From positions 108,314-172,313 of the forward strand of contig NZ_KV887143.1 in NCBI RefSeq assembly GCF_001956315.1: a DNA stretch of 64,000 bases. Reading direction: 5' to 3'. Origin of the DNA: Sphingomonas montana (GTDB taxonomy: Bacteria > Pseudomonadota > Alphaproteobacteria > Sphingomonadales > Sphingomonadaceae). The position numbers were made by a program, and so were the translations under genes. This document shows, piece by piece, positions 57,140-64,000 of the stretch. Positions within the stretch are counted from its first letter, which is position 1. Every line of letters begins with the position of its first letter. The notes under the pieces are model-generated. The model did no database searches, was not told the DNA's origin, and saw only the letters and a list, made by a program, of their open reading frames with translations.

Positions 57140-58218
57140 GCGCGGTGGAACCGGAAACCGTCGGCGGCGAGGCCAGGGCCGAACGCGACTGCGAGGCCAT
57201 TGCGCGCGTGGGGCCGGTCAAGCAGGTCGGCCAGTACGAACATCAGCGTGGCCGACGACATGTTGCCGTAGCGCCGCAGGACGGAGCGTGAGGCGTCGAG
57301 CGCGTGGCGGTCCAGCCCGAGCGCGCCTTCCACCGCGTCGAGGATCGATCGGCCGCCGGCATGAACCGCCCAGGCGTCGATCGCGGCGACCCCGTCGGGG
57401 AACAGCCGGTCGCGGAAGACGGGGTCGGTCAGCGCGCGGCCGATATGGCCGGGGACCTCGCCCGACAGGTGCATCGCGAAGCCGGTATCGCCGATCGCCC
57501 AGCGGATGAGGTGCGCGGTGTCGGGCAGGGTGGCGGCGAACGGTCGTTCGATCGCGAAGCCGCCTGGGTCCGCGGTGACGAGCGCGGCGGCGGCACCGTC
57601 GCCGAACTGCAGCATGGCGAGCAAGGGTTCGAGCTCGCCCGCGGGTTGCAGGTGGAGCGTGGAAAGCTCGACCGTGACGACCAGCACGCGTGCCGTGGGC
57701 TCGGACCGGACGATGTGGTGCGCAGTGCGCAGCGCCACGATCGCGGCATAGCAGCCCATGAACCCGACAAGCGTGCGCTCAACCGCGGGATCGAGTCCGA
57801 GCCGGTCGGCCAGGATCTGGTCGAGGCCGGGCGCCATGAAGCCGGTGCAGCTGGCCACGACGAGATGCGTGATCGCGCCGAGCGAAGTCTTGTCGGCCAG
57901 CGCACCCACGGCGGCGAGGGCGAGCGGCGGGGCGGTTTCCGCATAGATCGCCATCCGTGCCGACGTCGGCGGCAGCGGATCGACCGCGTAGAAGCCGCCG
58001 TCCGCGACCGGCGACCCGCCGGTTGGGGTGGGCGGCAGCACGGACCAACGCGCCGCGATGCCAGCGCGCTGATCCATTCGGCGGAACAGCGCGGCCGCGC
58101 GACGGTCGCTGCCCTGGCCCTCAAGCCGCGCCGTCGCCCAGTCGACAAAGGCGCGATGGATGTCATGGGACGGGACGGCGGTGCCGATCGCGTGGATATG
58201 GGCGGTGGACGGCGGCAC
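57136..58218 (-). CDS. Type III polyketide synthase
   Basis: A chalcone-synthase-fold enzyme that extends an acyl-CoA with malonyl-CoA and cyclises it. The triad is complete: Cys124 in VVASCTGFMAPGLD, His286 in DAWAVHAGGRSIL and Asn319 in RRYGNMSSATL, with the His-Asn spacing of 33 seen in plant CHS. The C-terminal VAFGPGLAADGF is the family GFGPG loop. I place the start at GTG 58218, which has GGGAG five bases upstream and yields 360 residues, the normal length; an ATG at 58314 would add 32 residues coded by the divergent promoter region. Starter and ring type are not predictable here; long-chain acyl products (resorcinols or pyrones) are likeliest. Confidence 0.92.
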   Translation of the reverse strand: MPPSTAHIHAIGTAVPSHDIHRAFVDWATARLEGQGSDRRAAALFRRMDQRAGIAARWSVLPPTPTGGSPVADGGFYAVDPLPPTSARMAIYAETAPPLALAAVGALADKTSLGAITHLVVASCTGFMAPGLDQILADRLGLDPAVERTLVGFMGCYAAIVALRTAHHIVRSEPTARVLVVTVELSTLHLQPAGELEPLLAMLQFGDGAAAALVTADPGGFAIERPFAATLPDTAHLIRWAIGDTGFAMHLSGEVPGHIGRALTDPVFRDRLFPDGVAAIDAWAVHAGGRSILDAVEGALGLDRHALDASRSVLRRYGNMSSATLMFVLADLLDRPHARNGLAVAFGPGLAADGFRFHRA

Positions 58219-58223
58219 GCGGG

Positions 58224-58228
58224 CTCCC
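58224..58228 (-). promoter_or_regulatory. Shine-Dalgarno sequence deciding the type III PKS start
   Basis: On the minus strand GGGAG lies five bases before GTG 58218. The alternative ATG at 58314 has no such site. The 58219-58329 stretch between the two divergent genes must also contain both promoters. Confidence 0.6.
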
Positions 58229-58329
58229 GGTTGGTCGGATACGAATGCTAATACGGATCGCGCGGCCTGTCGGTTCAAATATGACGTGACGATGTGGACA
58301 ATCGGCCCGACCAAGCGTCAAGGGAGCGC

Positions 58330-59508
58330 ATGGCAACCGAACGATATGACGCGATCGTACTGGGCGCGGGGGCGGCCGGCATGATGGCGGCGCTGACCGC
58401 GGGGCAGCGCGGGCGGCGGGTGGTGGCGATCGACCATGCCGATGCGCCGGGGAAGAAGATCCTGATTTCCGGCGGCGGGCGGTGCAATTTCACCAATATC
58501 GGCACGGTGCCCGACCGGTTCGTGTCGAAGAACCCGCATTTCGCGAAGTCCGCCTTGGGCCGATACACGGCCGCGGACTTCATCGCGCTGGTCGATCGGC
58601 ACGGGATCGCGTGGCACGAAAAGACGTTGGGGCAGCTGTTCTGCGACGGCAAGGCGCATCAGATCGTCGACATGCTGGCGTACGAGATGCGGGCGGGCGG
58701 GGTCGATCTGCGGCTGGGGCACCGGATCGAGTCGGTGACGCGCGACGGGGACTATGTGGTGGTGGCGAACGGGACGCGGTTCTCCGCACCCTCGCTGGTG
58801 GTGGCGACGGGCGGCCCGGCGATCCCGCAGATCGGGGCGACCGGCTATGCCTATGACCTTGCGCGGCAGTTCGGGTGCAAGGTGGTGGAGCCGCGGCCGG
58901 CGCTGGTGCCGCTGACGCTCGGCGGCGATGCGCTGGCGTTTCGCGGGTTGGCGGGCGTCGCGCTCGATACGGTGGCGAAATGCGGCAAGGCGGCGTTTCG
59001 CGAGGCGTCGCTGCTGACGCACAAGGGACTGTCCGGGCCGGCGATCCTGCAGGTGTCGTCCTACTGGCGGCACGGCGACAGCGTGGCCATCGACCTGTTG
59101 CCCGAACGCGATGCGACGGCGGCGCTGCTGGAGGCGAAGCGGATGCGGCCGCGGACCGAGCTGCGCCGCGTGCTGGCGGATCTGTTGCCCGATCGGCTGG
59201 CGGGGGTGGTGGCGGACGCGCTGGCGATGCCGGGCAACATGGCCGATCAGCCCAATGCGAAGCTGGAGGCGGCGGGGCGGCGGCTGAACGGCTGGGACTT
59301 CACGCCGAACGGGACCGAGGGGTTCGCCAAGGCCGAGGTGACGGTGGGCGGGGTCGATACCGCCGGGCTGTCGTCGCGCACGATGGAGGCGAAGGCCGCG
59401 CCGGGCCTGTATTTCGTGGGTGAGGCGGTTGACGTGACGGGCTGGCTGGGCGGGTATAATTTCCAGTGGGCGTGGGCGAGTGGATGGAGCGCGGGTTTGG
59501 TGCTATAG
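58330..59508 (+). CDS. BaiN/HI0933-like NAD(P)/FAD-dependent oxidoreductase
   Basis: A 392-residue flavoprotein: AIVLGAGAAGMMAALTAGQRG (FAD site), GKKILISGGGRCNFTN (family signature), LVVATGGPAIPQIGATG, and the C-terminal GLYFVGEAVDVTGWLGGYNF and FQWAWASG. BaiN of Clostridium reduces steroid double bonds; most members have no known substrate. GGGAG precedes ATG 58330. It is divergent from the type III PKS operon, sharing its promoter region, so a link to that pathway is possible but unproven. Confidence 0.92.
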   Translation: MATERYDAIVLGAGAAGMMAALTAGQRGRRVVAIDHADAPGKKILISGGGRCNFTNIGTVPDRFVSKNPHFAKSALGRYTAADFIALVDRHGIAWHEKTLGQLFCDGKAHQIVDMLAYEMRAGGVDLRLGHRIESVTRDGDYVVVANGTRFSAPSLVVATGGPAIPQIGATGYAYDLARQFGCKVVEPRPALVPLTLGGDALAFRGLAGVALDTVAKCGKAAFREASLLTHKGLSGPAILQVSSYWRHGDSVAIDLLPERDATAALLEAKRMRPRTELRRVLADLLPDRLAGVVADALAMPGNMADQPNAKLEAAGRRLNGWDFTPNGTEGFAKAEVTVGGVDTAGLSSRTMEAKAAPGLYFVGEAVDVTGWLGGYNFQWAWASGWSAGLVL

Positions 59509-59543
59509 GACGCGATTACTCCCTTACCCGATCCGGATAACAG

Positions 59544-61235
59544 ATGCCTTTTTCCCAACTGCCCCCCTTGCTGGCGGCGGCGTTGACCGAACGCGGTTAC
59601 GAAACGCCCACCGCCGTACAGTCCGCCGTGCTGGAGCCAGACGCCGTCGGCCGCGACCTCCTTGTGTCCGCCCAGACCGGGTCCGGCAAGACCATTGCGT
59701 TCGGCCTGGCGTTCGCCGCCGAGCTTTTGCAGGGCGAGGAGCGGTTCGGTTACGCCGAGAAGCCGTTGGCGCTGATCGTGGCACCCACGCGCGAACTGGC
59801 GTTGCAGGTCGAGCGCGAGCTGAAGTGGCTGTATCTGCAGACCGGCGCGCGGGTCGCATCCTGCGTCGGCGGCATGAACGTGCGGCAGGAGCAGCGCAAC
59901 CTGGCGCAGGGCGCGCATATCGTGGTCGGCACGCCGGGCCGGCTGCGCGACCATCTGGAGCGTGGCAGCCTGGTGCTGGACGGTCTTCGCGCCGTGGTGC
60001 TGGACGAAGCCGACGAGATGCTGGACCTGGGGTTCCGCGACGATATCGAGCAGATTCTCGACACGACGCCGGAGAGCCGCCGCACGCTGCTGTTCTCCGC
60101 TACGTTGCCGCGGCCGATCGTCGATCTGGCGCGGCGGTACCAGAAGAACGGCCATCGCATCGAGACGATGGCGCGCGGTGAATCGCACGCCGACATCGAC
60201 TATATCGCGATGACCGTGGCGCCGGCGGACATCGAACATGCCGTGGTGAACGTGCTGCGCTATCAGGAAGCCCCAGGCGCGCTGGTGTTCTGCGCCACGC
60301 GCGACAATGTTCGCCGCATGCACGCCAGCCTGGTCGAACGCGGGTTCGCGGCGGTCGCGCTGTCGGGTGAACTGTCGCAATCGGAACGCAGCCATGCGTT
60401 GCAGGCGCTGCGCGACGGCCGGGCGCGGGTGTGCGTTGCCACCGACGTGGCCGCGCGCGGCATCGATCTGCCCGGGCTCGAACTCGTGATCCACGCCGAA
60501 CTGCCGGTGGGTGCCGATACGTTGCAGCACCGTTCGGGCCGGACCGGCCGCGCCGGGCGCAAGGGCGTCTGCGTGCTGATCGTGCCGTTCCCGCGCAAGC
60601 GCCGGGCCGAGGGCATGATGCGGACCGCCAACATCCGCCCACGGTGGGAGAAGGCGCCGACCGCGGACATGATCCGCGAGAAGGACCATGAGCGGCTGGT
60701 CGAGACGATCCAGCCCGGCACCGCGGCCGAGGACGATCTGGCGGTCGCACGCGCGCTGCTCGAGAAGCATCCGGCCGAGGACATCGCGGCGGCGCTGGTG
60801 CGGTCCTACCGTGCCCGCCTGCCCGAGCCGGAAGACATGTTCGCCGACAGCGACCAGCAGATCGCACAGCGCATGGAAGGGCCGCGCCAGGGGTTCGAGG
60901 ACACGATCTGGTTCCGGATGGATGTCGGACGCCGCGGCAATGCCGATGCGCGCTGGCTGCTGCCGCTGCTGTGCCGCCGTGGCCACATCACCAAGAGCGA
61001 GATCGGTGCGATCCGCATCGGTGATTCGGAAACGGTGTTCGAGGTGCGCCGCGAGGTGGCCGAGCGCTTCGCCGAGGCGCTGCGCCGGACCGCGGGCGGC
61101 GAGGACGATGTCGCGATCGAACCGCTGGGCGATCGCCCGCCGCCGCCGCAGACCCGCGTGCGGCGCGGTCCGCCGCCGGGACGTGGCAATGGTGCGCCGA
61201 AGTATCAGCCCAAGCCGTATCGCGGGCGCAGCTGA
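59544..61235 (+). CDS. DEAD-box RNA helicase with DbpA-type C-terminal domain
   Basis: A 563-residue ATP-dependent RNA helicase. Motifs in order: Q motif PTAVQSAVL, Walker A AQTGSGKT, PTRELALQ, TPGRL, DEAD (VVLDEADEML), SAT, FCATRDNV, ATDVAARGIDLPGL and HRSGRTGRAGR. After ~480 comes a DbpA/CsdA-like RNA-binding fold (GNADARWLLPLLCRRGHITKSEIGAI) and a basic, Pro/Gly-rich tail ending PYRGRS. Expected in ribosome assembly or cold-shock RNA remodelling. It is 35 bases after the BaiN-like gene. Confidence 0.94.
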   Translation: MPFSQLPPLLAAALTERGYETPTAVQSAVLEPDAVGRDLLVSAQTGSGKTIAFGLAFAAELLQGEERFGYAEKPLALIVAPTRELALQVERELKWLYLQTGARVASCVGGMNVRQEQRNLAQGAHIVVGTPGRLRDHLERGSLVLDGLRAVVLDEADEMLDLGFRDDIEQILDTTPESRRTLLFSATLPRPIVDLARRYQKNGHRIETMARGESHADIDYIAMTVAPADIEHAVVNVLRYQEAPGALVFCATRDNVRRMHASLVERGFAAVALSGELSQSERSHALQALRDGRARVCVATDVAARGIDLPGLELVIHAELPVGADTLQHRSGRTGRAGRKGVCVLIVPFPRKRRAEGMMRTANIRPRWEKAPTADMIREKDHERLVETIQPGTAAEDDLAVARALLEKHPAEDIAAALVRSYRARLPEPEDMFADSDQQIAQRMEGPRQGFEDTIWFRMDVGRRGNADARWLLPLLCRRGHITKSEIGAIRIGDSETVFEVRREVAERFAEALRRTAGGEDDVAIEPLGDRPPPPQTRVRRGPPPGRGNGAPKYQPKPYRGRS

Positions 61236-61243
61236 AGACTGCT

Positions 61244-61374
61244 CCCCCTCCCTTTCAAGGGAGGGGGCCGGGGGGTGGGTGGCGAGCGCAGACTCGCCTG
61301 TCGGCCTTCGTGACGCGCGCCGCCGTCTGCGCGGCAGCAACCACCCCCGGCCCCTCCCCTGAAAGGGAGGGGGG
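61244..61374. repeat. 131-bp intergenic element with long inverted ends
   Basis: Arms at 61244-61280 and 61340-61374 are complementary over about 34 bases with few mismatches (CCCTCCCTTTC...GGGGTGG against its complement). Each arm also folds on itself (CCCTCCCTTTCAAGGGAGGG). The ~59-base centre holds a GGCGAG/CTCGCC hairpin and a CGC-rich piece. The layout resembles a MITE or sphingomonad-type intergenic repeat; no open frame. Confidence 0.8.
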
Positions 61375-61389
61375 AAAAGAAGCCCAGAC

Positions 61390-61433
61390 ATAGAAAAGCC
61401 GGACTGGGGTGATCCCCGGCCCGGCTTTTCTAT
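61390..61433. terminator. Bidirectional terminator between helicase gene and tRNA-Leu
   Basis: Perfect 13-bp inverted repeat ATAGAAAAGCCGG/CCGGCTTTTCTAT with a further GGGG/CCCC pair inside. The A-rich arm on one side and CTTTT on the other give a T-tract in both directions, fitting the convergent helicase and tRNA-Leu transcripts. Confidence 0.8.
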
Positions 61434-61435
61434 GA

Positions 61436-61521
61436 TGGTGCGGTCAAGAAGACTCGAACTTCCACGTCCTTTCGGACACAACGACCTCAACGTTGCGCGT
61501 CTACCATTTCGCCATGACCGC
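61436..61521 (-). tRNA. tRNA-Leu (GAG)
   Basis: Minus-strand cloverleaf of 86 bases including encoded CCA (61436-61438): acceptor GCGGTCA/TGACCGC, D arm with GGCGAAATGGTAGACGC, anticodon loop TTGAGGT (anticodon GAG), a long variable arm (TGTCCGAAAGGACGT) as expected for class II tRNAs, and T loop GTTCGAGTC. Confidence 0.96.
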
Positions 61522-61682
61522 ACATCAGGGACCTTGTCGCGGCGAACCGCGACGTTGGTAGGCGGCGGTCTCTAGCAGCGGTGCCGGCCGATCGCAACCG
61601 CCTTTGGCTGAGGCATTGTCCGGCAAGCGCGACCGGACGCGTGACGCGGGGCGGGGGAGGCTGTACCGAGCGCGGCGTGAGG

Positions 61683-63065
61683 ATGTTCCCGACAGATTGG
61701 CAGGATGAGGCCCGGCGACTGACCGCGCTCGCGTGGCCGGTGGCGCTGGGCAGCCTCAACTGGACGTTGATGCACCTGATCGACGTTGCGGTGGTCGGGC
61801 GCGCGGGGGTGGACGAGCTGGCGGCATTGGCCGCGAGCAGAAGCGTGACGTTCGTGCTGATCGTGATGGGTCTGGCCGCGCTGGTTGGCGTGCTGGTGTT
61901 CACCGCGCGGGCGGACGGCGCGCGAGATCCTGCGCAGACCGGCGGCTGCCTGCGCGTCGGGCTGATCTATGCGGTGCTGCTGGGCGCGGTGCTGGGCGGG
62001 ACATTGTTGCTGGGGGGCGAGGCGATGCTGCGCGCGGCGGGCGTGGCGCCCGCGCTGGTGCCCGAAGGCGGCGCGGTGGTGCGCGCGATGGCGGCGGCGA
62101 TGCCGGCGCAGCTGATCCTGATCGCGACCGGATATTTTCTGGAGGGGATCAGCCGACCGGGTCGTGTGACGATCGTCAATCTGGGGATGCTGCCGGCCAA
62201 TGCGGTGCTCGCCTGGGCATGGGTCGGCGGGCATTTCGGGCTGCCGGCGCTGGGCGCGGTTGGGGCGGCGCACGCGACCGCGACGGTATCCGTCCTGGGC
62301 GCGGTCGCGCTGCTGGTGGCGACGTGGACCGTGTCGGACGCCGGGCCGCGCCGGATCCGCGACCTGTCCGTAGCGGCGTGGACCGCCGCGTTGCGCGACG
62401 TGCCGAACGTCGCGCGGTTCGGCGTCGTGCCAGCGCTGACGTCCGCGCTGGAACTGATCGGTTTTGCCTGGTTGATCGTGCTGTCGACGCGACTGGGCGA
62501 TGTGGCGGCGGCAGGGTTCCAGGCGATGTTCTCGCTCCATAACCTGGCGTTCGCCACGGCGCTGGGGTTCGGGTCGGCGGCGGGTGTGCGGGCCGGCAAT
62601 GCGGTGGGGGCGGGCGTACCGGAACAGGCGGTGCCGCGCACGCTGATCGCGGTCGGGCTGGCAGCACTGGCGATGGGGGGCATGGGCGCGGTCCTGTGGC
62701 TGACCGCCACATGGATCGTGCCGCCGCTGTCGGCGCCCGATCCGGCGGCGATCGACATGGGGATCGTGCTGGTCGCGACGCTGGCGCCGTTCATGCTGTT
62801 CGACGGAATCCAGCTGGTGCTGGTCTATGCGCTGCGGTCGATGGGGGATCAGGTGGCGGCGGGGCTGAACGGCGTGGTCGCCTATTTCGGGGTGACCGGC
62901 GGACTCGGCTGGTGGTTGTATGCGGCGGGCTGGGGCGCGCCGGGGCTGGCGCTGGCATGCGGTGGCGGGATGGTGGCCGCGGCCGCGTTGCAGGGCGCGC
63001 GGTTCCTGGTCGTCGCGCGCCGGGTGGCGGTCAGTTCGCGATCGAGTCGACCAACCTCAGGCTGA
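61683..63065 (+). CDS. MATE family efflux transporter (second copy)
   Basis: A 460-residue protein with 12 hydrophobic segments: [20 protein letters not shown] opens the first half and [19 protein letters not shown] the second, as in NorM-type exporters. [20 protein letters not shown] and [12 protein letters not shown] are family-typical. It is not a close relative of the MATE protein at 1742, so not a recent duplicate. ATG 61683 gives a conventional N-terminus; GTG at 61677 and an in-frame ATG at 61581 are less likely. The last 35 bases overlap the convergent zinc-ribbon gene. Confidence 0.88.
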   Translation: MFPTDWQDEARRLTALAWPVALGSLNWTLMHLIDVAVVGRAGVDELAALAASRSVTFVLIVMGLAALVGVLVFTARADGARDPAQTGGCLRVGLIYAVLLGAVLGGTLLLGGEAMLRAAGVAPALVPEGGAVVRAMAAAMPAQLILIATGYFLEGISRPGRVTIVNLGMLPANAVLAWAWVGGHFGLPALGAVGAAHATATVSVLGAVALLVATWTVSDAGPRRIRDLSVAAWTAALRDVPNVARFGVVPALTSALELIGFAWLIVLSTRLGDVAAAGFQAMFSLHNLAFATALGFGSAAGVRAGNAVGAGVPEQAVPRTLIAVGLAALAMGGMGAVLWLTATWIVPPLSAPDPAAIDMGIVLVATLAPFMLFDGIQLVLVYALRSMGDQVAAGLNGVVAYFGVTGGLGWWLYAAGWGAPGLALACGGGMVAAAALQGARFLVVARRVAVSSRSSRPTSG

Positions 63066-63846
63066 CGCCCGTGGCGCTTTTCGGCACATCTACCGCGGCG
63101 CTGTCGAAATCGGCATGTGCGCCGGGTTGCAGGATCCGGACGGGGCGCGAGATCGTCCAGCTATAAACGGTGCGATCCGATCCATCGCGCACCTCCGCGC
63201 GAATGTCCGGCACCGTCTGAACGGTATCGGTCGGATTGATGACCCGACCGCTGACCTCCAGCAATATGTTGCCGCTTTCCATCACCCGCCGTTCCCGATT
63301 CAATGGCTGGACGTAAAGTTTCTGCGTGCCGCCGGTGCCGATGCCGATGCGATCGGCCATGTCGGTGGGGACGAGCACGAGCAGCGCCGCGATCGCCGCG
63401 ATCAGCGCCACACCGACCAGCACGGCGATCAGCGTCCAGAGCTTCGCCGGGTTGCGACGCGGGCGGAAGGGCGGCGCATGCGCGAACGGATCGATCCCGC
63501 TGCGCGCGGCCAGATCCTCCTCGCCGTAGACGCGGCGGGGCTGCGGCGCTGGCGGCTCGACCAGCGGCGGCGGGGCTTGCGGTGGCGGTGCGACCGGGCG
63601 GGGCTGCGGCATGACGGCCGCCGGAATCGGTGGGGTGGAGATGGGCGGAGCAATGGTCGGCGGGGCGGGGGGCTGTGCCGTCGGAACCGGGGCCGGCGGT
63701 GCCGGATCGGCGGACGCCATACCGGCTGGCGGTGATTCGAACCAGCTGTGGCGGCAGGCGGCGCAGCGGACCTGCCGGCCCGTGGCCCCGATCGCGGTGT
63801 CCGGGACCAGATATCGGGTGGAACAGGCGGGGCAGATGAGGATCAT
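63031..63846 (-). CDS. MJ0042-type zinc-ribbon membrane protein
   Basis: A 271-residue protein starting with the zinc ribbon [20 protein letters not shown] (Cys5, Cys8) and VRCAAC (Cys28, Cys31), then ~85 residues rich in Pro and Ala, one membrane helix (~160-185, [20 protein letters not shown]) and a C-terminal periplasmic domain of the DUF3426 kind ([20 protein letters not shown]). Function unknown; in Alphaproteobacteria such genes are often found beside ftsE/ftsX, but the window ends before any neighbour can be seen. The 154 bases up to 64000 show no further convincing coding start. Confidence 0.87.
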   Translation of the reverse strand: MILICPACSTRYLVPDTAIGATGRQVRCAACRHSWFESPPAGMASADPAPPAPVPTAQPPAPPTIAPPISTPPIPAAVMPQPRPVAPPPQAPPPLVEPPAPQPRRVYGEEDLAARSGIDPFAHAPPFRPRRNPAKLWTLIAVLVGVALIAAIAALLVLVPTDMADRIGIGTGGTQKLYVQPLNRERRVMESGNILLEVSGRVINPTDTVQTVPDIRAEVRDGSDRTVYSWTISRPVRILQPGAHADFDSAAVDVPKSATGVSLRLVDSIAN

Positions 63847-64000
63847 CGGATTCCGGACGGTCTGGCGGCGGGGCGGGGGCGGTGCCCGATCGATAAAGCA
63901 CCTTGTCCGCATCGCGGCAAGCGCGGCGGGGCGAACAAATGGCGGCGCCGCCGCATTGCCCGGACCGCCGCGGCCGGCTTGCGGAGCGGACCCGCGCCAT

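Noticed and set aside
58219-58314. ATG 58314 as start of the type III PKS
   Set aside because: No ribosome site, adds non-conserved residues, and would remove the space needed for two divergent promoters; GTG 58218 has GGGAG at good spacing and gives the normal length.
59247-61523. 758-codon minus-strand frame opposite the DEAD-box gene and running through tRNA-Leu
   Set aside because: It crosses a tRNA gene, a terminator and a repeat and has no recognisable domain; shadow of the helicase gene.

Overview
The window reads as a chromosomal segment of a high-G+C alphaproteobacterium, most likely Sphingomonas or a close sphingomonad. This is inferred from the strong G/C third-position bias, the family content (large TonB-dependent receptor, PabB-PabC fusion, heparinase gene coupled to rpe, GtrA/GtrB/GT-C surface-sugar genes, a type III polyketide synthase operon) and C/G-rich inverted repeats between genes. 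No rRNA, CRISPR array, insertion sequence or phage module was seen. Two tRNA genes are present: Gly-GCC and Leu-GAG, both on the minus strand with encoded CCA. No gene-free stretch exceeds about 300 bases.

Left part (1-26 kb): mostly core metabolism and information processing. The 3' part of thrS is followed by a MATE exporter, pabBC (p-aminobenzoate synthesis), an aspartate aminotransferase, a secreted MsrA, a SirB1-like protein and infC, which ends at a strong terminator. A TonB-dependent receptor converges on glnD. Opposite glnD starts a rightward run: an RsmB-like methyltransferase, rpe, a heparinase II/III-like protein, a frameshifted DUF2007 gene, an endonuclease/phosphatase-fold protein, an MpaB/DUF2236 protein and a GAF-PAS-GGDEF-EAL protein. 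After tRNA-Gly come a thioredoxin-TPR protein, a LON-domain protein, a Trm112-like protein, argB, yggT, folD and marC, many with overlapping or nearly touching ends.

Middle (27-36 kb): an A+T-richer island holds one unknown membrane protein bracketed by two related palindromes. It is followed by a surface-sugar region: an STT3-like GT-C protein, GtrA flippase, GtrB-like glycosyltransferase, SAM methyltransferase, an orphan polytopic protein and a GT39-like protein. argG, two secreted EF-hand proteins and a BLUF-fold protein with an altered photocycle glutamine follow.

Right part (38-64 kb): cfa, rlmN, a YhhQ-type transporter, nupC, a 43-residue membrane protein, a DUF2218 protein, a 3-hydroxyacyl-CoA dehydrogenase, sucC, and etfBA behind a perfect palindrome. 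Then come a histone-deacetylase-fold amidohydrolase, an ankyrin protein, SCO1, a YcgN-type protein, a metalloprotease, PBP1A and msrB. A three-gene operon, type III PKS - methyltransferase - FAD oxygenase, is translationally coupled on the minus strand and is the best candidate for an undescribed pathway; it probably makes a methylated, oxidised phenolic or pyrone lipid. The window closes with a BaiN-like flavoprotein, a DEAD-box helicase, tRNA-Leu, a second MATE exporter and a zinc-ribbon membrane protein.

All names rest on reading translations and motifs by eye; no database search was run.
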